From Metellina segmentata (taxonomy: Eukaryota; Arthropoda; Arachnida; Araneae; Tetragnathidae), in the NCBI GenBank assembly GCA_947359465.1, contig OX375873.1, positions 72,976,278 to 73,040,277 of the forward strand: a stretch of 64,000 bases of DNA, read 5' to 3'. Position numbers and translations under genes: made by a program. Shown here piece by piece: positions 35,565 through 47,545 of this stretch. How positions within the stretch are numbered: position 1 is the first letter of the stretch; each line of letters opens with the position of its first letter. The notes below the pieces were generated by a model. That model was not told the DNA's origin. It saw nothing but the letters and a program-made list of their open reading frames with translations, and did not search any database.

Positions 35565-35835
35565 AAATCCTTATGAATCGGAGGGTTGCGAGTTAAAAAC
35601 TAGGTCCGACCAAAGACCATCGTGTACACAGAGTGAACGTTAAATATGTGGTAGCCTTAAATTTCCTCACGATGGCGTGGTGTAGAAGTTTGGAGAGCTC
35701 ATGTGTTGACCTCACTATTAGACCATGATTCAAACTTATTTGGTGTTGTCCTCGGATCTTTCCCTTGGTGATTAATCCCAGATCGTCAGCAATGACTCGT
35801 TTGGTTGCTCCAATTTGACGTTAATTGATTTCCGC
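35565..35835 (+). mobile_element. tRNA-derived SINE (family 1)
   Basis: Plus-strand copy: partial head tcggagggttgcgagtt, then agagtgaacgttaaatatgt, gatggcgtggtgtagaagtt, then cctcggatctttcccttggt and the 3' end ggttgctccaatttgacgtt. It lacks the A-box half of the head. Confidence 0.85.
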
Positions 35836-35839
35836 AACA

Positions 35840-36430
35840 CGTAACCAAGCAGCCATAATTTTGCTTCATCGATCTTCTTGAACTGTAATAAAATCGTAGT
35901 TTGGGAATTTACTAGGCTGCAGTAAAAAATTCAATGAACCGAACTGATTAAAAGTTGTGGGTAATACCATCACTATGATGATATTGCCCTAACGAGCATA
36001 ATAATATTATTCCGGAGTGGGAAAATACCGGATATTTTGTTTCCATTTTCCTCTTAACTGCGATCAACTAACATAATTACATGGAAAGGAAGCTAAATAT
36101 TCATGGTGATTATACAGAACACACATAAACTACACTTATCGTAAAATAACCGGATCTTCATAATTGGGAAAAAAAGTATGTAACTGTAAGAATTTGTTGC
36201 TAAAAAATGTCGCAATCTGCATTATAGATTAATACTCTTATAGTTTCCTTCATTAGCTATACTATTAGTGCTGATAATATTGTTTGTGTGTTCATGCCAA
36301 ATACTTTTTGTTTGCATCGGTGTATTGATATCTAGTCTTATGGAAAATTAAGACCAGCTCGCATTTTAATAAATTTTGTTCTTTTCCTTAAAAATGTGCA
36401 ATATTTAAAAAAATGTCTTAAGAATTGTTT
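35840..36430. other. Unassigned AT-rich DNA
   Basis: Nothing assignable. Confidence 0.6.
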
Positions 36431-36435
36431 TTTTG

Positions 36436-36638
36436 TTAGAATTTTTTGACTATCTTTACTTTAGAGTAAATGTTTAGTACTGACACACGGAAGAAACGCA
36501 TTTTAGAATTTTTTGACTTTCTTTACTTTAGAGTAAATGTTTAGTACTGACACACGGAAGAAACGCATTTTAGAATTTTTTGACTTTCTTTACTTTAGAG
36601 TAAATGTTTAGTACTGACACACGGAAGAAACGCATTTT
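36436..36638. repeat. Tandem triplication, 67-bp unit
   Basis: Three units beginning at 36436, 36503 and 36570. Each contains ttagaattttttgac, ttagagtaaatgtttagta and ctgacacacggaagaaacgc. I see a single base difference (actatc versus actttc) between the first unit and the others, so the duplication is recent. Confidence 0.95.
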
Positions 36639-36688
36639 AGGACCATGATCCCTATTAGTGAAGAGAACTTGTTGTAAATATATACATT

Positions 36689-36906
36689 TTAAACCTCTTG
36701 GTGGTTGTCATTGCGCGGTTGCACGTCATTAGCAAAACATTTTGAGATTTTGATGAACGACATATCTCGCCATTAGAAGAAACTAACCAAATCTAGATCT
36801 CGTCATCATAAAAAAAATCGGCAATATATTGGAAAAGGATATACCTCGTCGTTAGTTAAATTGGTCAGGTCTTGATGATCGAGATATCTCGTCGAAATCA
36901 CTTTAA
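36689..36906. mobile_element. TTAA MITE, copy D
   Basis: Bounded by TTAA at 36689-36692 (TTAAACCTCTTGGTGG) and at 36903-36906 (cgtcgaaatcacTTTAA). Interior modules: gatcgagatatctcgtc (about 36879-36894), ggtcaggtcttgatgatc, cattagcaaaacattttgag. About 218 bp long. The right end lacks the CCCTCC block but keeps the aagtgatttcgacgagatat part when read in reverse. Confidence 0.75.
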
Positions 36907-37249
36907 CATGTAATCCGTTTACTTGTACCAGCTACATCAAATGTATAAATACATTCCATGTTTTTTTAATGTTCATGGAAGGGAATGAATTTAAGGTCAG
37001 GTATTATCCCGCTTTTACCTCAATTTATTTATTTTGAAGGTTGAATGACAAAAAAAAAACAATGTTTAAAGACGAATCTCTATTATGTAACTCTTCTTTT
37101 TAATACTCATCTTTCATAAAGTGTACTTAGGTTTACCTAATTTTAAATGCAAAACTCAGCCATTGAAATATTTTTAACCCACAGTTTTCTGTATCAATCA
37201 GTTGCAAATAGAAATCCAATATAAGGCACAATTCTTTCTTACAAAGTAC

Positions 37250-37590
37250 AGATGCTGTCTGCAGAAAGGCGTGATTCAGTTACAAATATTACCACGGCGG
37301 TCTGAAGCAGTTGAGATTCACGTTCCTATTCCGTAGCATGCGCCGCTCCGTATTGAATTTCAGTCACCGATTCCATTGAGAAACATCTTCCTCTTAAAAC
37401 AAAAATAAGAATTGGGTCGGAGAGGAAAGCTTCTCAAAAAGAAACAGTCCGAGACTTGGCATACTGAATGGGAGTAAACTTCTACAGTTGCATTTTATTA
37501 GATTTCCGGCACCTACAGATTCACATCCTTTCGGAAAATAAAATCCGAAGAACAAAAAACAAAATGTCAAAATAACGAGCACGTCGGCCC
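37250..37590. other. GC-elevated unassigned patch
   Basis: A complex stretch (caccacggcggtctgaagca-like, gtagcatgcgccgctccg). A 62-codon minus-strand frame (37394-37582) is unrecognised. There is no TE signature. Confidence 0.3.
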
Positions 37591-38305
37591 GCCATATTTT
37601 ATCCTACAGTTTCTAAAAAGTTTAATATAAATGTCCCCTCTCCTCAAATGTTTTTCGAAGGAAGTACTAGTAATATATTTAGAATGATTTCGACTTTATT
37701 TAAAACTTTTATATTTTCGCAATACATAAGATAAATATTTTGATTTTATGGTACCCTCTCCGTGCATACGTTATCTGTTATTAAGTTCACCTGTCTTTTG
37801 CATTTCACAATAAAGTTTTGTAATAAATCTAAGAGGTAGTCTAGAATTTCTATTACTTGGAAATTTATTCATTTTGGAATAATTTTATTTCGAAGGGTTC
37901 TAGTTTCTATGTATGTTAACGATGCAGATACTAATGCGCTGATGCCGAAAATTAAAGTTTGGTCACCAACACAAAATGGCGCTTAATTCTCTCAAAGAAA
38001 ATGAGAAGTTACCAGAAGTACTTACCAGAAATATGTCTAAATCGCCTTTCATACCAGACTTTGCACTTGTAGACTGAGTATGTGATTAGCATAATATCTT
38101 GTCTTCCGTAGTAGTTTGATAAAACTGCTAATGAACATTAGTGCAAGTATTCTTTAAAACATTGAACAATAATTGCAGAGATGTAGTCATGGGTGAAGAC
38201 AGGGATATCAGGGAGAATTTCCGAGCCGCTCAATTTTAATCTTTATAAATGGTGTCTGCACCATTTTTGAATTCATAAACGTTCAAGGTTTCAACATCAA
38301 AATAG
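37591..38305. other. Unassigned AT-rich DNA
   Basis: Nothing assignable. Confidence 0.6.
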
Positions 38306-38310
38306 TATAT

Positions 38311-38392
38311 TTTAACATACTACTATAATTTAACATACTATTATATAATTTAACATACTATTATAATTTAACATACTACTATAATTTAACGT
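38311..38392. repeat. ~20-bp tandem repeat (ataatttaacatactact)
   Basis: About four to five units of tttaacatactactataa with small length changes. The array abuts, and its last unit may overlap, the MITE copy that starts near 38396. Confidence 0.9.
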
Positions 38393-38395
38393 ACT

Positions 38396-38664
38396 ACCAG
38401 TGGCTTCGACGAGAAATATCCACTCCATCAAGATCTGATCAATTTTGCTAATGACGATATATCTCTTCTATCAAGAACTAGATGACATTTTATAAGATCA
38501 TGAGATTTTTTTTTCATCAAAAACAAGATGACAATTTTTTAAGATAGAGATCTATTTTTCCATCAAGAACTACATTACATTTTTTAAGATGATGATATAT
38601 ATTTTTCCATCAGCCACACTCGTCTGTTTTGTCAATAACCTAGTCCAGATAGCTGCCAGTAAGG
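38396..38664. mobile_element. TTAA MITE, expanded copy
   Basis: Left: ccagtggcttcgacgagaaa, then ccatcaagatctgatcaatt and ttgctaatgacgatatatct. The middle holds an internal near-tandem expansion of a ~55-bp segment (catcaagaactagatgacat and variants, three times). Right: agatagctgccagtaagg, matching copy C's right end. The terminal TTAA is not clear on either side. Confidence 0.65.
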
Positions 38665-38936
38665 AAACGCCATGTTTAATATGGCGTTAAAATAGTTTTG
38701 CAGATTATTCTAATGCCATAAAAGCATTAAACTATGTATATTTTAAGACAAGACTACTTCAGTGTATATGAGTAAGTACTAGCGTAAACGTTAGAAAAAA
38801 TCTGGAGAGGTTAATGAGGAGTCAGTTAACAATAAATGAAATTAAAATAGAAAGTTTTTATACTTTTTATTGCATTAATTTTAAAACTGTTTATGGACTG
38901 TTATTTGCAAGAATTCAACTGCTTTTTATATTTTAA

Positions 38937-39266
38937 TGTTGTTGTTGTTCTTTTTGTCGTGTCTATGCATACACTACTAGTGCAAAAGCTTAGAGTCCTC
39001 CAAAAGCCTTGGTGACAAGATCTGCAAGTTCTGGAGCTCGAAGGCTAAGGAGGATTTCGATTGGGGGTGCTCCAAGTTGAAAGAGGGAACCAATAATGGC
39101 TTGGCAGTCGAAAACATGATCTGGAGCTAGTTGCGATTGGGGACAGTACCTGCAGATGGGATAGGATTTTATATTAGTTCGTGAAATCTTCATACCTTTG
39201 AAATGTCCAGTACGTAGCCTAGCTATTGTAGAGGAGAGGTTTCTTGGGCAGTTTAGATCGGATTAG
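38937..39266 (-). mobile_element. 5'-truncated LINE, 3' end
   Basis: Minus strand: from about 39266 the frame reads LNCPRNLSSTIARLRTGHFK, typical of the end of a LINE ORF2. Then comes MKISRTNIKSYPICRYCPQS (39193 downward) with a C-x2-C / H-x4-C zinc-knuckle-like cluster (CRYCPQSQLAPDHVFDC). The ORF ends ADLVTKAFGGL at a stop (38990). The tail runs into aacaacaacaacatt (about 38937-38951). Only the last ~330 bp inserted, the usual result of incomplete target-primed reverse transcription. The coding frame here is intact. Confidence 0.85.
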
Positions 39267-39269
39267 TTA

Positions 39270-40950
39270 GATATTATATTTTAATAAAGTAGATAAATAG
39301 GTACAGTTTGTGAAGTACTAATTATTATATATTTTATTTTTTGACGAATTAAAACGCATTAAAACATTTCAATTTACCGAGATTTCTAAAACTTCTTGGC
39401 GAAAGAATGTGTTAAACTTTATGTTATTAATATTAACTAATCTTAAGAATTTTCATTGAAAACGATTGCAGAAAAGGACCACTACATGTTAATGAACACT
39501 TAAGAGAATGTGCTAAAAGAGAGAAAGAGAATATTAGTAAATTCTAATTTCTATTCATTCCAGATGACAGTTGTAATACATTTTTCAATATGTAAATCTT
39601 TATTTCAAGACATGTTGGGCCAGTTGGTTTAAAGATTTGCAATTTATGACCTCTAAAATCTCTTCAAAGTTTGAAGTCTTCCTGTTAACAACGTGAATAT
39701 ATCATCGTAATTATGTTTCTATATTTATAGAAGCAGACTACTAATCAATTATTGATTTTCTCTTAAATTATCTTTCATAAATTTTCAAAAAGTCTCGTTG
39801 CATGTTGGGGAGCCGAATTTTGTTTCAAAGTACTTTCTTCGAGTCCATATAAATATTCATAAATTATATTCACGCTCATTTTCTCATAATTGTTACTGTC
39901 TAGTGATTACTTTAAGCACAAAAATTATTTTCTTAGTTATTAAGTTTACATACTACGAGTAAAATATTCAATTAACAGAACAGTCAAAAGAATTGATTTA
40001 ATTCCCAAGGCAATTTCGCTTGCTTTTCTTTTCTTCGTTGTAGTGATGTCTTGCAGTCTACAAACTACTTTTACAGCTAACACTTGAATAAATTATGATC
40101 TGTAAATCTTATGTTCATAAAGTTCGGAAGAAAAATACCGTAGTTTAAATTTACTTCTCAAAAATCTCTGTGCCTGACGAACTAAACTTGAAAGTAATTA
40201 ATCTATGTTACAAAACTGAGAGAATGAAGAATTCCTAGTAAAATCAGTAAAACTTTTACCCGTGGGAATTTTTCTTTGGCTTGAATCCAAATTTTGGATT
40301 TTTAACAATGTGTTCGATTGGTGAAGCATTTATAAAAGGGTTAAGAATCAGTTAGTATGAGAAAAAGAGCATTAATATTCAGTGTTCAGAACATTTTAAC
40401 ATTAAAAAAAATTTTCTAAGACGATAAAAATTCTCAGAACATTGGTTAATATAATTTCGAATTGGATATAAAGCAATAGAAATGAGCTTGAAATTAAAAA
40501 GTAGATTAATAACTACATTGAAATCTTTTCTGGCTGTTTAGCACACCAAATTCATGAAATAAATTAGTTTTATTTCTGAGGAAATTTTAATTTTTTTAAT
40601 ATAATTCGCTCAGTCCTAGTGAATGTATTAGTTTTATGTAAACTAAAAAACTTAGAATGAAAATTGTGCATTGCAAATTTTAAATAATGAAAACATAGTA
40701 AAAACATTGTGTTTTCAGAGATAATTTCTGCTTGAAATTACACGAACTTCTCATGCGTTGCAGCTAATGTTCTAATGCAGGGTGATATTTGTCACAACTT
40801 GACAGGATGGTAGGATGCAGCAAAAGAAATATTTTTTTTGTCAAAGTTTTAAGCCAGTCCAAGAGATCCGTGTTTTAAATTTTTACTACAGACGTTTAAC
40901 TGCTACGAGCTTACTTGCATACGGAATTGCGCCTTTATATCATATTTATT
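39270..40950. other. Unassigned AT-rich DNA
   Basis: No gene or repeat recognised in about 1.7 kb. Confidence 0.6.
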
Positions 40951-40956
40951 AAGCAT

Positions 40957-41510
40957 GCGTAAAATATAATGTTACTGAACGTATTCTTAATTGCGCACTT
41001 GAAAACTATAACCATGATTTAGAATGCGCTAAGAAATTAATTTGGAATTAAGAAGAATTCGAGTAGTGTAAAAAGAGGTGTTGATCTGTGTTCCATAGTT
41101 TTGTATCATCTTTAGTTTATTACTGTTTCGAAATTTTTCTGCGCAAAATATGATGTTACTGAATGTATTTTTAATTGCGCACTTGAAAACTATAACCATG
41201 ATTTAGAGTGTGCTAAGAAATTAATTTGGAATTACGAAGAATTCGAATAGTGGTTAAAAGAGTTGTTGATATGTGTTCTTTAGTTTTGTATCATCCTTAG
41301 TTTATTACTGTTTCGAAATTTTTCTGCGCAAAATATGATGTTACTGAATGTATTTTTAACTGCGCACTTGAAAACTATAACCATGATTTAGAGTGTGCTA
41401 AGAAATTAATTTGGAATTACGAAGAATTCGAATAGTGGTTAAAAGAGTTGTTGATATGTGTTCTTTAGTTTTGTATCATCCTTAGTTTATTACTGTTTCG
41501 AAATTTTTCT
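40957..41510. repeat. 185-bp tandem triplication (satellite-like)
   Basis: Units start at 40957, 41141 and 41326 (gcgyaaaatatratgttact). Each contains ttgcgcacttgaaaactata, accatgatttagartg and ttattactgtttcgaaattt. Units 2 and 3 differ by one base that I can see. Unit 1 has more than ten differences. That is the pattern of a recent second duplication on top of an older one. Confidence 0.95.
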
Positions 41511-44500
41511 ATTAATTGTTCGTGTCCATGTGTGCAACCGAAAAGCTTATCTACATTTATTCAATGCAATCTCACAGTAACTCGCATTACTCGAAAAGCC
41601 ATCAAAAAGCGTCACCTCTATGTTAAGTAGTAACAGGTTTGGATTACTTCTGACAAAGACTATGTCCATAATTGTTTATGCAGATGCTTGAGTGTGCTGT
41701 TTGACCCGTTTAAAATTGTTATTTTTTAATTTCGTCACACGGTTTTAACATATGAAAGAACATTATATGATTTCGGATGCTTAATATGCATTTACCAAAT
41801 GGGGATGCGAGAAATAGGGAGGGCAGATTCTGTAACTGTGTTCATCGGATAAGTGTTTATGGTACAATTTTTGAACTCCTCTTACTCTAATACGTTAAAT
41901 GCATGTCAGCCATTTTGGAATTCGTGTAGTGCTCCATCATGTGCAATACATCCGAACTGTGAAAGACGAAAATGTTTATTTTAAAAAATGATTTATAAAC
42001 CTACCGAACTATCATTTAGAACCTAAGTGCGACAGTTAAGGACATTATTTGCAAAAAAAAAAAAAAAAGGTTTTTATCACACAGACACCTCTAAAATATT
42101 GCCATGGATTTTCGAATCAACTTTGTATTCCAAATTAAAAAAAAAATCACCATTGCTCAAGTTTAATTTTACAAAGGTTCTACTTCCTTCAAATGCTGCT
42201 TGTAAATAGTACTTTGAATTTTAGCTTCAATACTGTTCGATGCTTTTAGCTTAGTTCTGAAATATTCATTAATAACCTCAAGTAATGGTGCTCAAAAATG
42301 TAATTGTAAACGTAGACACTTTTCAGTACAATTATATTTTAATTTCAAGAAACTACTAACTTCCTACTGTACAGTATCATTAATGCACAATGCATTATCA
42401 CTGTTTGTAATGTTAACTCAAGTATTATTTTACGGAGTAAAGTTCCCTCCAAAATTGTAAAAACATAACTTTCTCACTTTTGTTCGAAAAAGTTGATTTA
42501 TAGAAATTTCAATTCAAATATTTGTTGCATAGTTAAATTATTGTAATACTGTAAATAACAAGTTATAATGAACATTTTAATTTGAAAATAAAAATAAAGA
42601 ATTGCATGTTTCCTTATTAATATCTTGTTCCGAAACTGCGAATTCCAAGGGAATAAAAACAATAATTATTCTGATGTATGGAAAAAGGATATTTATAATT
42701 TGATTTTAAACATGAAAACAGAACAAAATGTGCGGATTATCAACAGAAACCTGAATTCATAAATAATTAGATATCGGAGACGTTTGATAGTAATCTCGAA
42801 AGCAAATATATCATGGCTTTGCTTTTTCTTGTATGTGTGTCCAGACTATGAATACAAAATTCATGTTCTCCTCGGGCAGCATAAAATATTACATAAAAAA
42901 GAACAAAGAAAGCGATACCGGTTTCATCAAAAGCATATTTCCCAAGCACCCTGAAAAAGTAATACAGTAAGTCTTTTTATTTGTTTCGCGTGGTAATTGA
43001 ATTATACATATTTTATTAAGAATGTATGAGATTATACGAGGTATATATATGCCCCTAACCCTTCTCCCTCTCTATACCGCACCCTGCTGTCTTATTTTAT
43101 TCGTAAATGTAATTAATAAAATGTTTTCGAAATAAAATGCTGAAGGCTATTTGCAATTTGTAGCCGTAATTCGATGATGTTTTTCTTATTGATATTAGTA
43201 GGAATTAAAACTCAATTAAAAAGTGAAATGCATATCCTGAATATCAATGTTTTTAATGAAATTTCACGGAAATGCGTACTTGATACACTAGTGGCGTCAT
43301 AATACGGACAGAAAATTGGAATTTTCTTACGCTAAGGAAGTGTTGCGAGGTTATTTTTCGCTGGCTTCTGACTTTTGTGTTCGTAAGAAGGTAGACGAAT
43401 CATTTAAATAAAAATTTAAATCATTTATTAAGTTAGTATCATTTGTATTACTTCATCTCTCGGATCGCGTATGCGTCTTGTAAGAATATAAAATTAGAAA
43501 AGAACGTTAGACATTACCATTCACAATGCAAAAATAATAAAAAATAAAATTTTGCGAATTGTATACAAGAGTATGAGACACCAATTATTTAACACTCAAT
43601 TTATGTTGACAGTAGTGAGTGATTTATCAGTAAATGGGTAGTAGTAATATTTTTTCCCAATACCACTAAAAGGAATCTTGATTTTTCACTAATCATTAGT
43701 ACATGTCAAGAATGAATATTTTTTCTGAAGTTCAGAAGTGTTTACATTAGCTTTTTGTTATTTTCTTGTGTCATTCGTCATAAAAATAGTTTTATAATTA
43801 TTAATATAGTAACTTCAATAAGCTAAGAATAAAAAAGCAATAAGATAAGATTACAGAAACAATAAGATAACTTCCTGAATAGCGCTGACCATATATAAAA
43901 TTATGTAAAACTATCTTAAAGCTGTTGAGATAAAAAATATGACAAACTCTTAAAATCATTTATTGGTAACATATTCTTGTTAGTATTTTTGTGGAGTAGT
44001 ACATAAAAAAAAAAACTGAGGGGGTTGTATTGGGACAAGACCGCTATGTTTAAGGTATAGAATACGTAAGTGAGGCCATATTGTGAATGAGAGTCAAAGA
44101 AATTAGAGCTAGATTATTTTAAATTCACTCATCAAATGTTCATAGCGCACATATATCACAATTTGTGCACTCGTTATTGATGTTGAAGATTATGGCTCAT
44201 TATCGACCTATATGGGTTAAACATCATTCGATTATAAAATGTTTATGTCAGCAGATGTGATATTTGCGTCGAAAGGAACGGTAGGCGTATTTCGCGCTCT
44301 CGTATCAGGCATATTTCACCTTGAAGATGCGGAACCTATACTTTAAAGAACACTCTCCGAGCCCGTTGACACTCAACATAGGATGTAAGGATCTTTTTGA
44401 CTTCTCCTTACCGATCTTTTTCCCTGGTCACATTTTCTGAAGTACTTGTGTTGTTTACGATGCAAATATTTGATTTTTATTGCATATATTGCATATTTTT

Positions 44501-45355
44501 GGAAATGGTTGCGAAATTTCCATACTTTTAATTCCTATAACTCAACAAGTTTTAAATATTTAAGTTTTATTTATATTATTTCTTATAAAGCGCAAAGAGA
44601 CGAAATAAATGACACCTCAAAGATTGTTCTAGCACAAAGGAGGCCGGAGCTAGACTAAATTAGTGTGAGCGGCAATGCGCATTACCGTGACTCAACTTTG
44701 CATTGCCATTGCATCAGCCGATGACCTCAGCACAAAATCAACGAGCGTTTATAACATACTCTGTTTAATGCTCTTTTGAATGCGATATAGTTTATTTGGT
44801 ATAACTTTTATTTTTCAAGTTATTAAATTTTTCGCTCTTACACTTTTTTGTGATACTCAAAAACTAAGTGTGGTACCCAGGTTTCGAACGGTAAGACGTA
44901 TTCTTCGTCAAAATATGAAACTTAAAATTATAAAATGGTAGGTATACAGAAACATAGTGGAAACCCGTATGCTCAAGTATAATGCAATTATTGGTTAACA
45001 TGCAATTTTCTTGATTTGGTAAAGTGAGTGTATTTATTTTGGTGTGTATGTTCTATAATGCGCACTTATTTTTTTACTTTTAGGGAAGTAATCGAAAATA
45101 ATTAGTATGCATTAAAACATATCCTTAATATTCGTCATTCTTTATAAATATTTATCTCAAAATATTTAGAGTGGTAAGATAATTAATAAGCCTCACAACT
45201 CAAAAATAAATCTGTCTTAGTAATACTATCTCGAAATAAAATGTTTCATTTGATTTCAATCGCGATAGAGTATAAAAATTGATCCCGTTGTCACAACTTT
45301 GCCTTTACGAAAATAGGACAGAATCAAAATCCCATTCAGATACAGCAATAGAAGT
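41511..45355. other. Unassigned AT-rich DNA
   Basis: Almost 4 kb with only chance-length frames (60-70 codons) and A-runs such as 42053-42068. The stretch 44270-44420 is somewhat more complex but has no recognisable content. Confidence 0.55.
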
Positions 45356-45358
45356 TCG

Positions 45359-46032
45359 TTAACCTTCCAGCGGTCGCGCCCCTCCCCCACTTCAACGTCA
45401 AAGTTCGCGGTTATTTCTTAGATTAATATGTAAAATTAAATGTAAAGGGTGTTAAAATAAAAAATATAAAGGGTGATAAAATTTTAAATGTAATGGGTGT
45501 TAAAATTTTAAATGTAAAGAGTGTATGTATTGATATTATGCTTTAAATAATATCAATACAATTTATTTAAATAAATTCTATTCAAATTTCTATATTATTT
45601 CTTTATTTAATATATAATAGAAATAATGTAAATATAAGGCATTAAAACAAGTTAAAATGCCCAAAGAATTATATAAATTCGGTGAAAATTAAAGGAATTA
45701 AATTCTCGATATAGTTATTGAATTATTTACATTTAAGTAACATAATAAAGTAATAAATAACTTAATAAAGATTTCTTGTAACTAAAAAAAGCAGGTATAA
45801 AAAAAGTTTCCTTAACTGTCGCGTGCGTGTGTTAAATACAAAAGACGGATCTGCAGGAGACCTATTAACACCTCAAAATTCAAATTATGACTGAAAGTAA
45901 TTAATTCTAAGTGAGTGGGAGAAATAGCCATGAGCGAGTGTTCGTTGCGCTACTTGGTCTAAAAATATATAACTAAAATCAACTTGAGTGTATCTCCCAC
46001 ATACGCGCGACTGCTGGAAGCTAGAAGGTTAA
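45359..46032. mobile_element. piggyBac-like MITE (TTAA-flanked)
   Basis: TTAA at 45359-45362 is followed by CCTTCCAGCGGTCGCGCC. The right end is cgcgcgactgctggaagcta then gaaggTTAA (46029-46032). The inverted repeats align as ttaaccttc(.)cagcRgtcgcg, with a short insertion in the right arm. The 670-bp AT-rich interior has no coding capacity. TTAA duplications and CCYT ends are the hallmark of piggyBac elements; the assignment rests on that. It is a different family from the MITE at 4276, 30219 and elsewhere. Confidence 0.75.
45429..45535. repeat. ~27-bp tandem repeat inside the MITE
   Basis: About four units of taaatgtaaagggtgttaaa with small changes. They lie near the left end of the piggyBac-like element. 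Confidence 0.85.
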
Positions 46033-46329
46033 CGAAAATTAATTGTTAGGTTCTAATCATTTCTTACTTCGTATTAACTGAAAGGCTTCAGACAATATAA
46101 GAACAAGCCCTCTACAAATTTTTCATGGAAGCAGGTTTTAAAAAGTTCCCAAAATATAATTGTTTATCCACTATTGACTATTTTATCGAACAATCAAATG
46201 TTATTTTGATCTTGAATATTTTTTGTTTCTAATCTGTTTTTCATCAAGCAACATATTTCTGTGAAGTATCACAGTTTTGCAGGGATTCAAGTTTTATGAT
46301 TATCTTGAATTGAAGATTTTTAAATATCC

Positions 46330-47040
46330 TCATAACAGTCCCCCTTTGACTTTACTTGACGGTCTTGTAGTATGATTAGAGCCCTTACACAAATTCTAAT
46401 CTGGGTATGGTTGTTCTTTTTGGTTTGGAATCTACTATAATTGCTAGGTTCTGCCAAATCCAATTTCTTTGATTTTTTTCGATTCTGGACCCCATTACTA
46501 TTTATCTGCCAGAAACTATCTATCTGAACATCCTCTTGACTGGTAGTCTGCCGGATTAACTTAGCCAAGAATATGTTTCGAACTTTCAGGATCGGTCCAT
46601 TTTCGTATTTGCGAACTTGATAAAAAAAGTTCACGATTTTTCTACCTGTATCCGAACAAATACTGAGGAAAAATCGGTCTAAAAGAGTAACCATATTTTC
46701 CTACTTATGTCCCCCAGAACAGAAGTATAATCTTGCTCCCACCATTGCAGCTAACAACTATGCAAGTGGAATCATCACAGATTTCACCGGAGCTTCTGAA
46801 AGTTGGATGCATTCTTCACCAATGGTTTATGCCTTCAAAAACACAACATGAGCATGAAGGCTGGCATCACAGAAAATGTGAATGTTGATAGATTCTCTGT
46901 TGTATTCACGAGCATGAAACTACCTAGGGAAAAACACTTATCTTTGTAACTTTTCCAAGAACAACAGCTTAAGAAACAATGAAACTAGGTAGATAGCCCA
47001 ATGGGACTGAACACCTTATAAGCAATATAATGGGTTGCTT
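46330..47040 (-). pseudogene. BEL/Pao retrotransposon remnant
   Basis: Read on the minus strand, fragments of a BEL/Pao polyprotein appear in order across frames. Around 46840-46895 there is an RNase-H-region segment with 'FCDAS'. At about 46725-46757 comes 'LLAAMVGARLY'. At about 46529-46562 comes a 'NPAD..SRGC' segment, which is diagnostic of Pao elements. Frameshifts and stops interrupt all of them. The longest frame (46320-46694) is out of register with the ancestral reading. At 46338-46356 the minus strand has a polypurine stretch (caaaggggga) followed by ctgttatgag, as expected at the junction with a 3' LTR that starts TGTTATG. The integrase region is therefore deleted. It is inactive; I could not find the outer LTR edge. 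Confidence 0.75.
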
Positions 47041-47345
47041 CTATTTGTGATTAATTGATACCCGCAGTTCTGCAGCATGTCCTTGGCTTGCTTTCAAGGA
47101 AACTGAGTACTTTGGGCAATAAGATCTGATTGCTTATCATCGGAATATTTCCAATTATTAGTATTAAAACTTCATGTAAACGATACATCTGTAGACTCTA
47201 TTAATGGATTCCGTTTACTCATTCTCGCTGTCGATGTTTGTTACCACATTAACAACGTAAAAACAATTTCGTTGTTTCCATCAGTAATTGCTTGTCGTTG
47301 TCTGGAATATTCTAATATGATTTCAAATGAAATTCAATTACGTAT
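47041..47345. other. Unassigned DNA, possible retroelement debris
   Basis: It lies on the upstream side of the BEL/Pao remnant and may belong to it. No motif is readable. Confidence 0.35.
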
Positions 47346-47349
47346 CCAA

Positions 47350-47545
47350 AGAAGGTAGGTAAGTAGTTAAGTAACGTCGCATTGATCAACACAACGGCTA
47401 TATTGGTGTCAAACCGGGTTTAATCCCAAAGGGAATGTAAGATCCAAGGACAATGTCTCGTAATTTCGAACCATTGTTCAAATGACGAGAGCAACACCTG
47501 AGTTGTTCCCCTATTTTCCAAACTTCCACACCACGCCAAAACAGA
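47350..47545 (-). mobile_element. tRNA-derived SINE (family 1), 5'-truncated
   Basis: Plus strand: aagtaacgtcgcattgatca, tttaatcccaaagggaatgt, ggacaatgtctcgtaatttc, aacacctgagttgttccc, aacttccacaccacgcca. No tRNA-like head. Confidence 0.85.

Noticed and set aside
38311..38664. CRISPR-like array of short repeats
   Set aside because: Units are adjacent without unique spacers of constant length. The first part is a ~20-bp tandem repeat and the second a MITE with internal duplication, in a eukaryotic genome.
46320..46694. 124-codon minus-strand frame as a host gene
   Set aside because: A neighbouring frame over the same bases reads BEL/Pao pol motifs, so this frame is an out-of-register reading of a dead retrotransposon.
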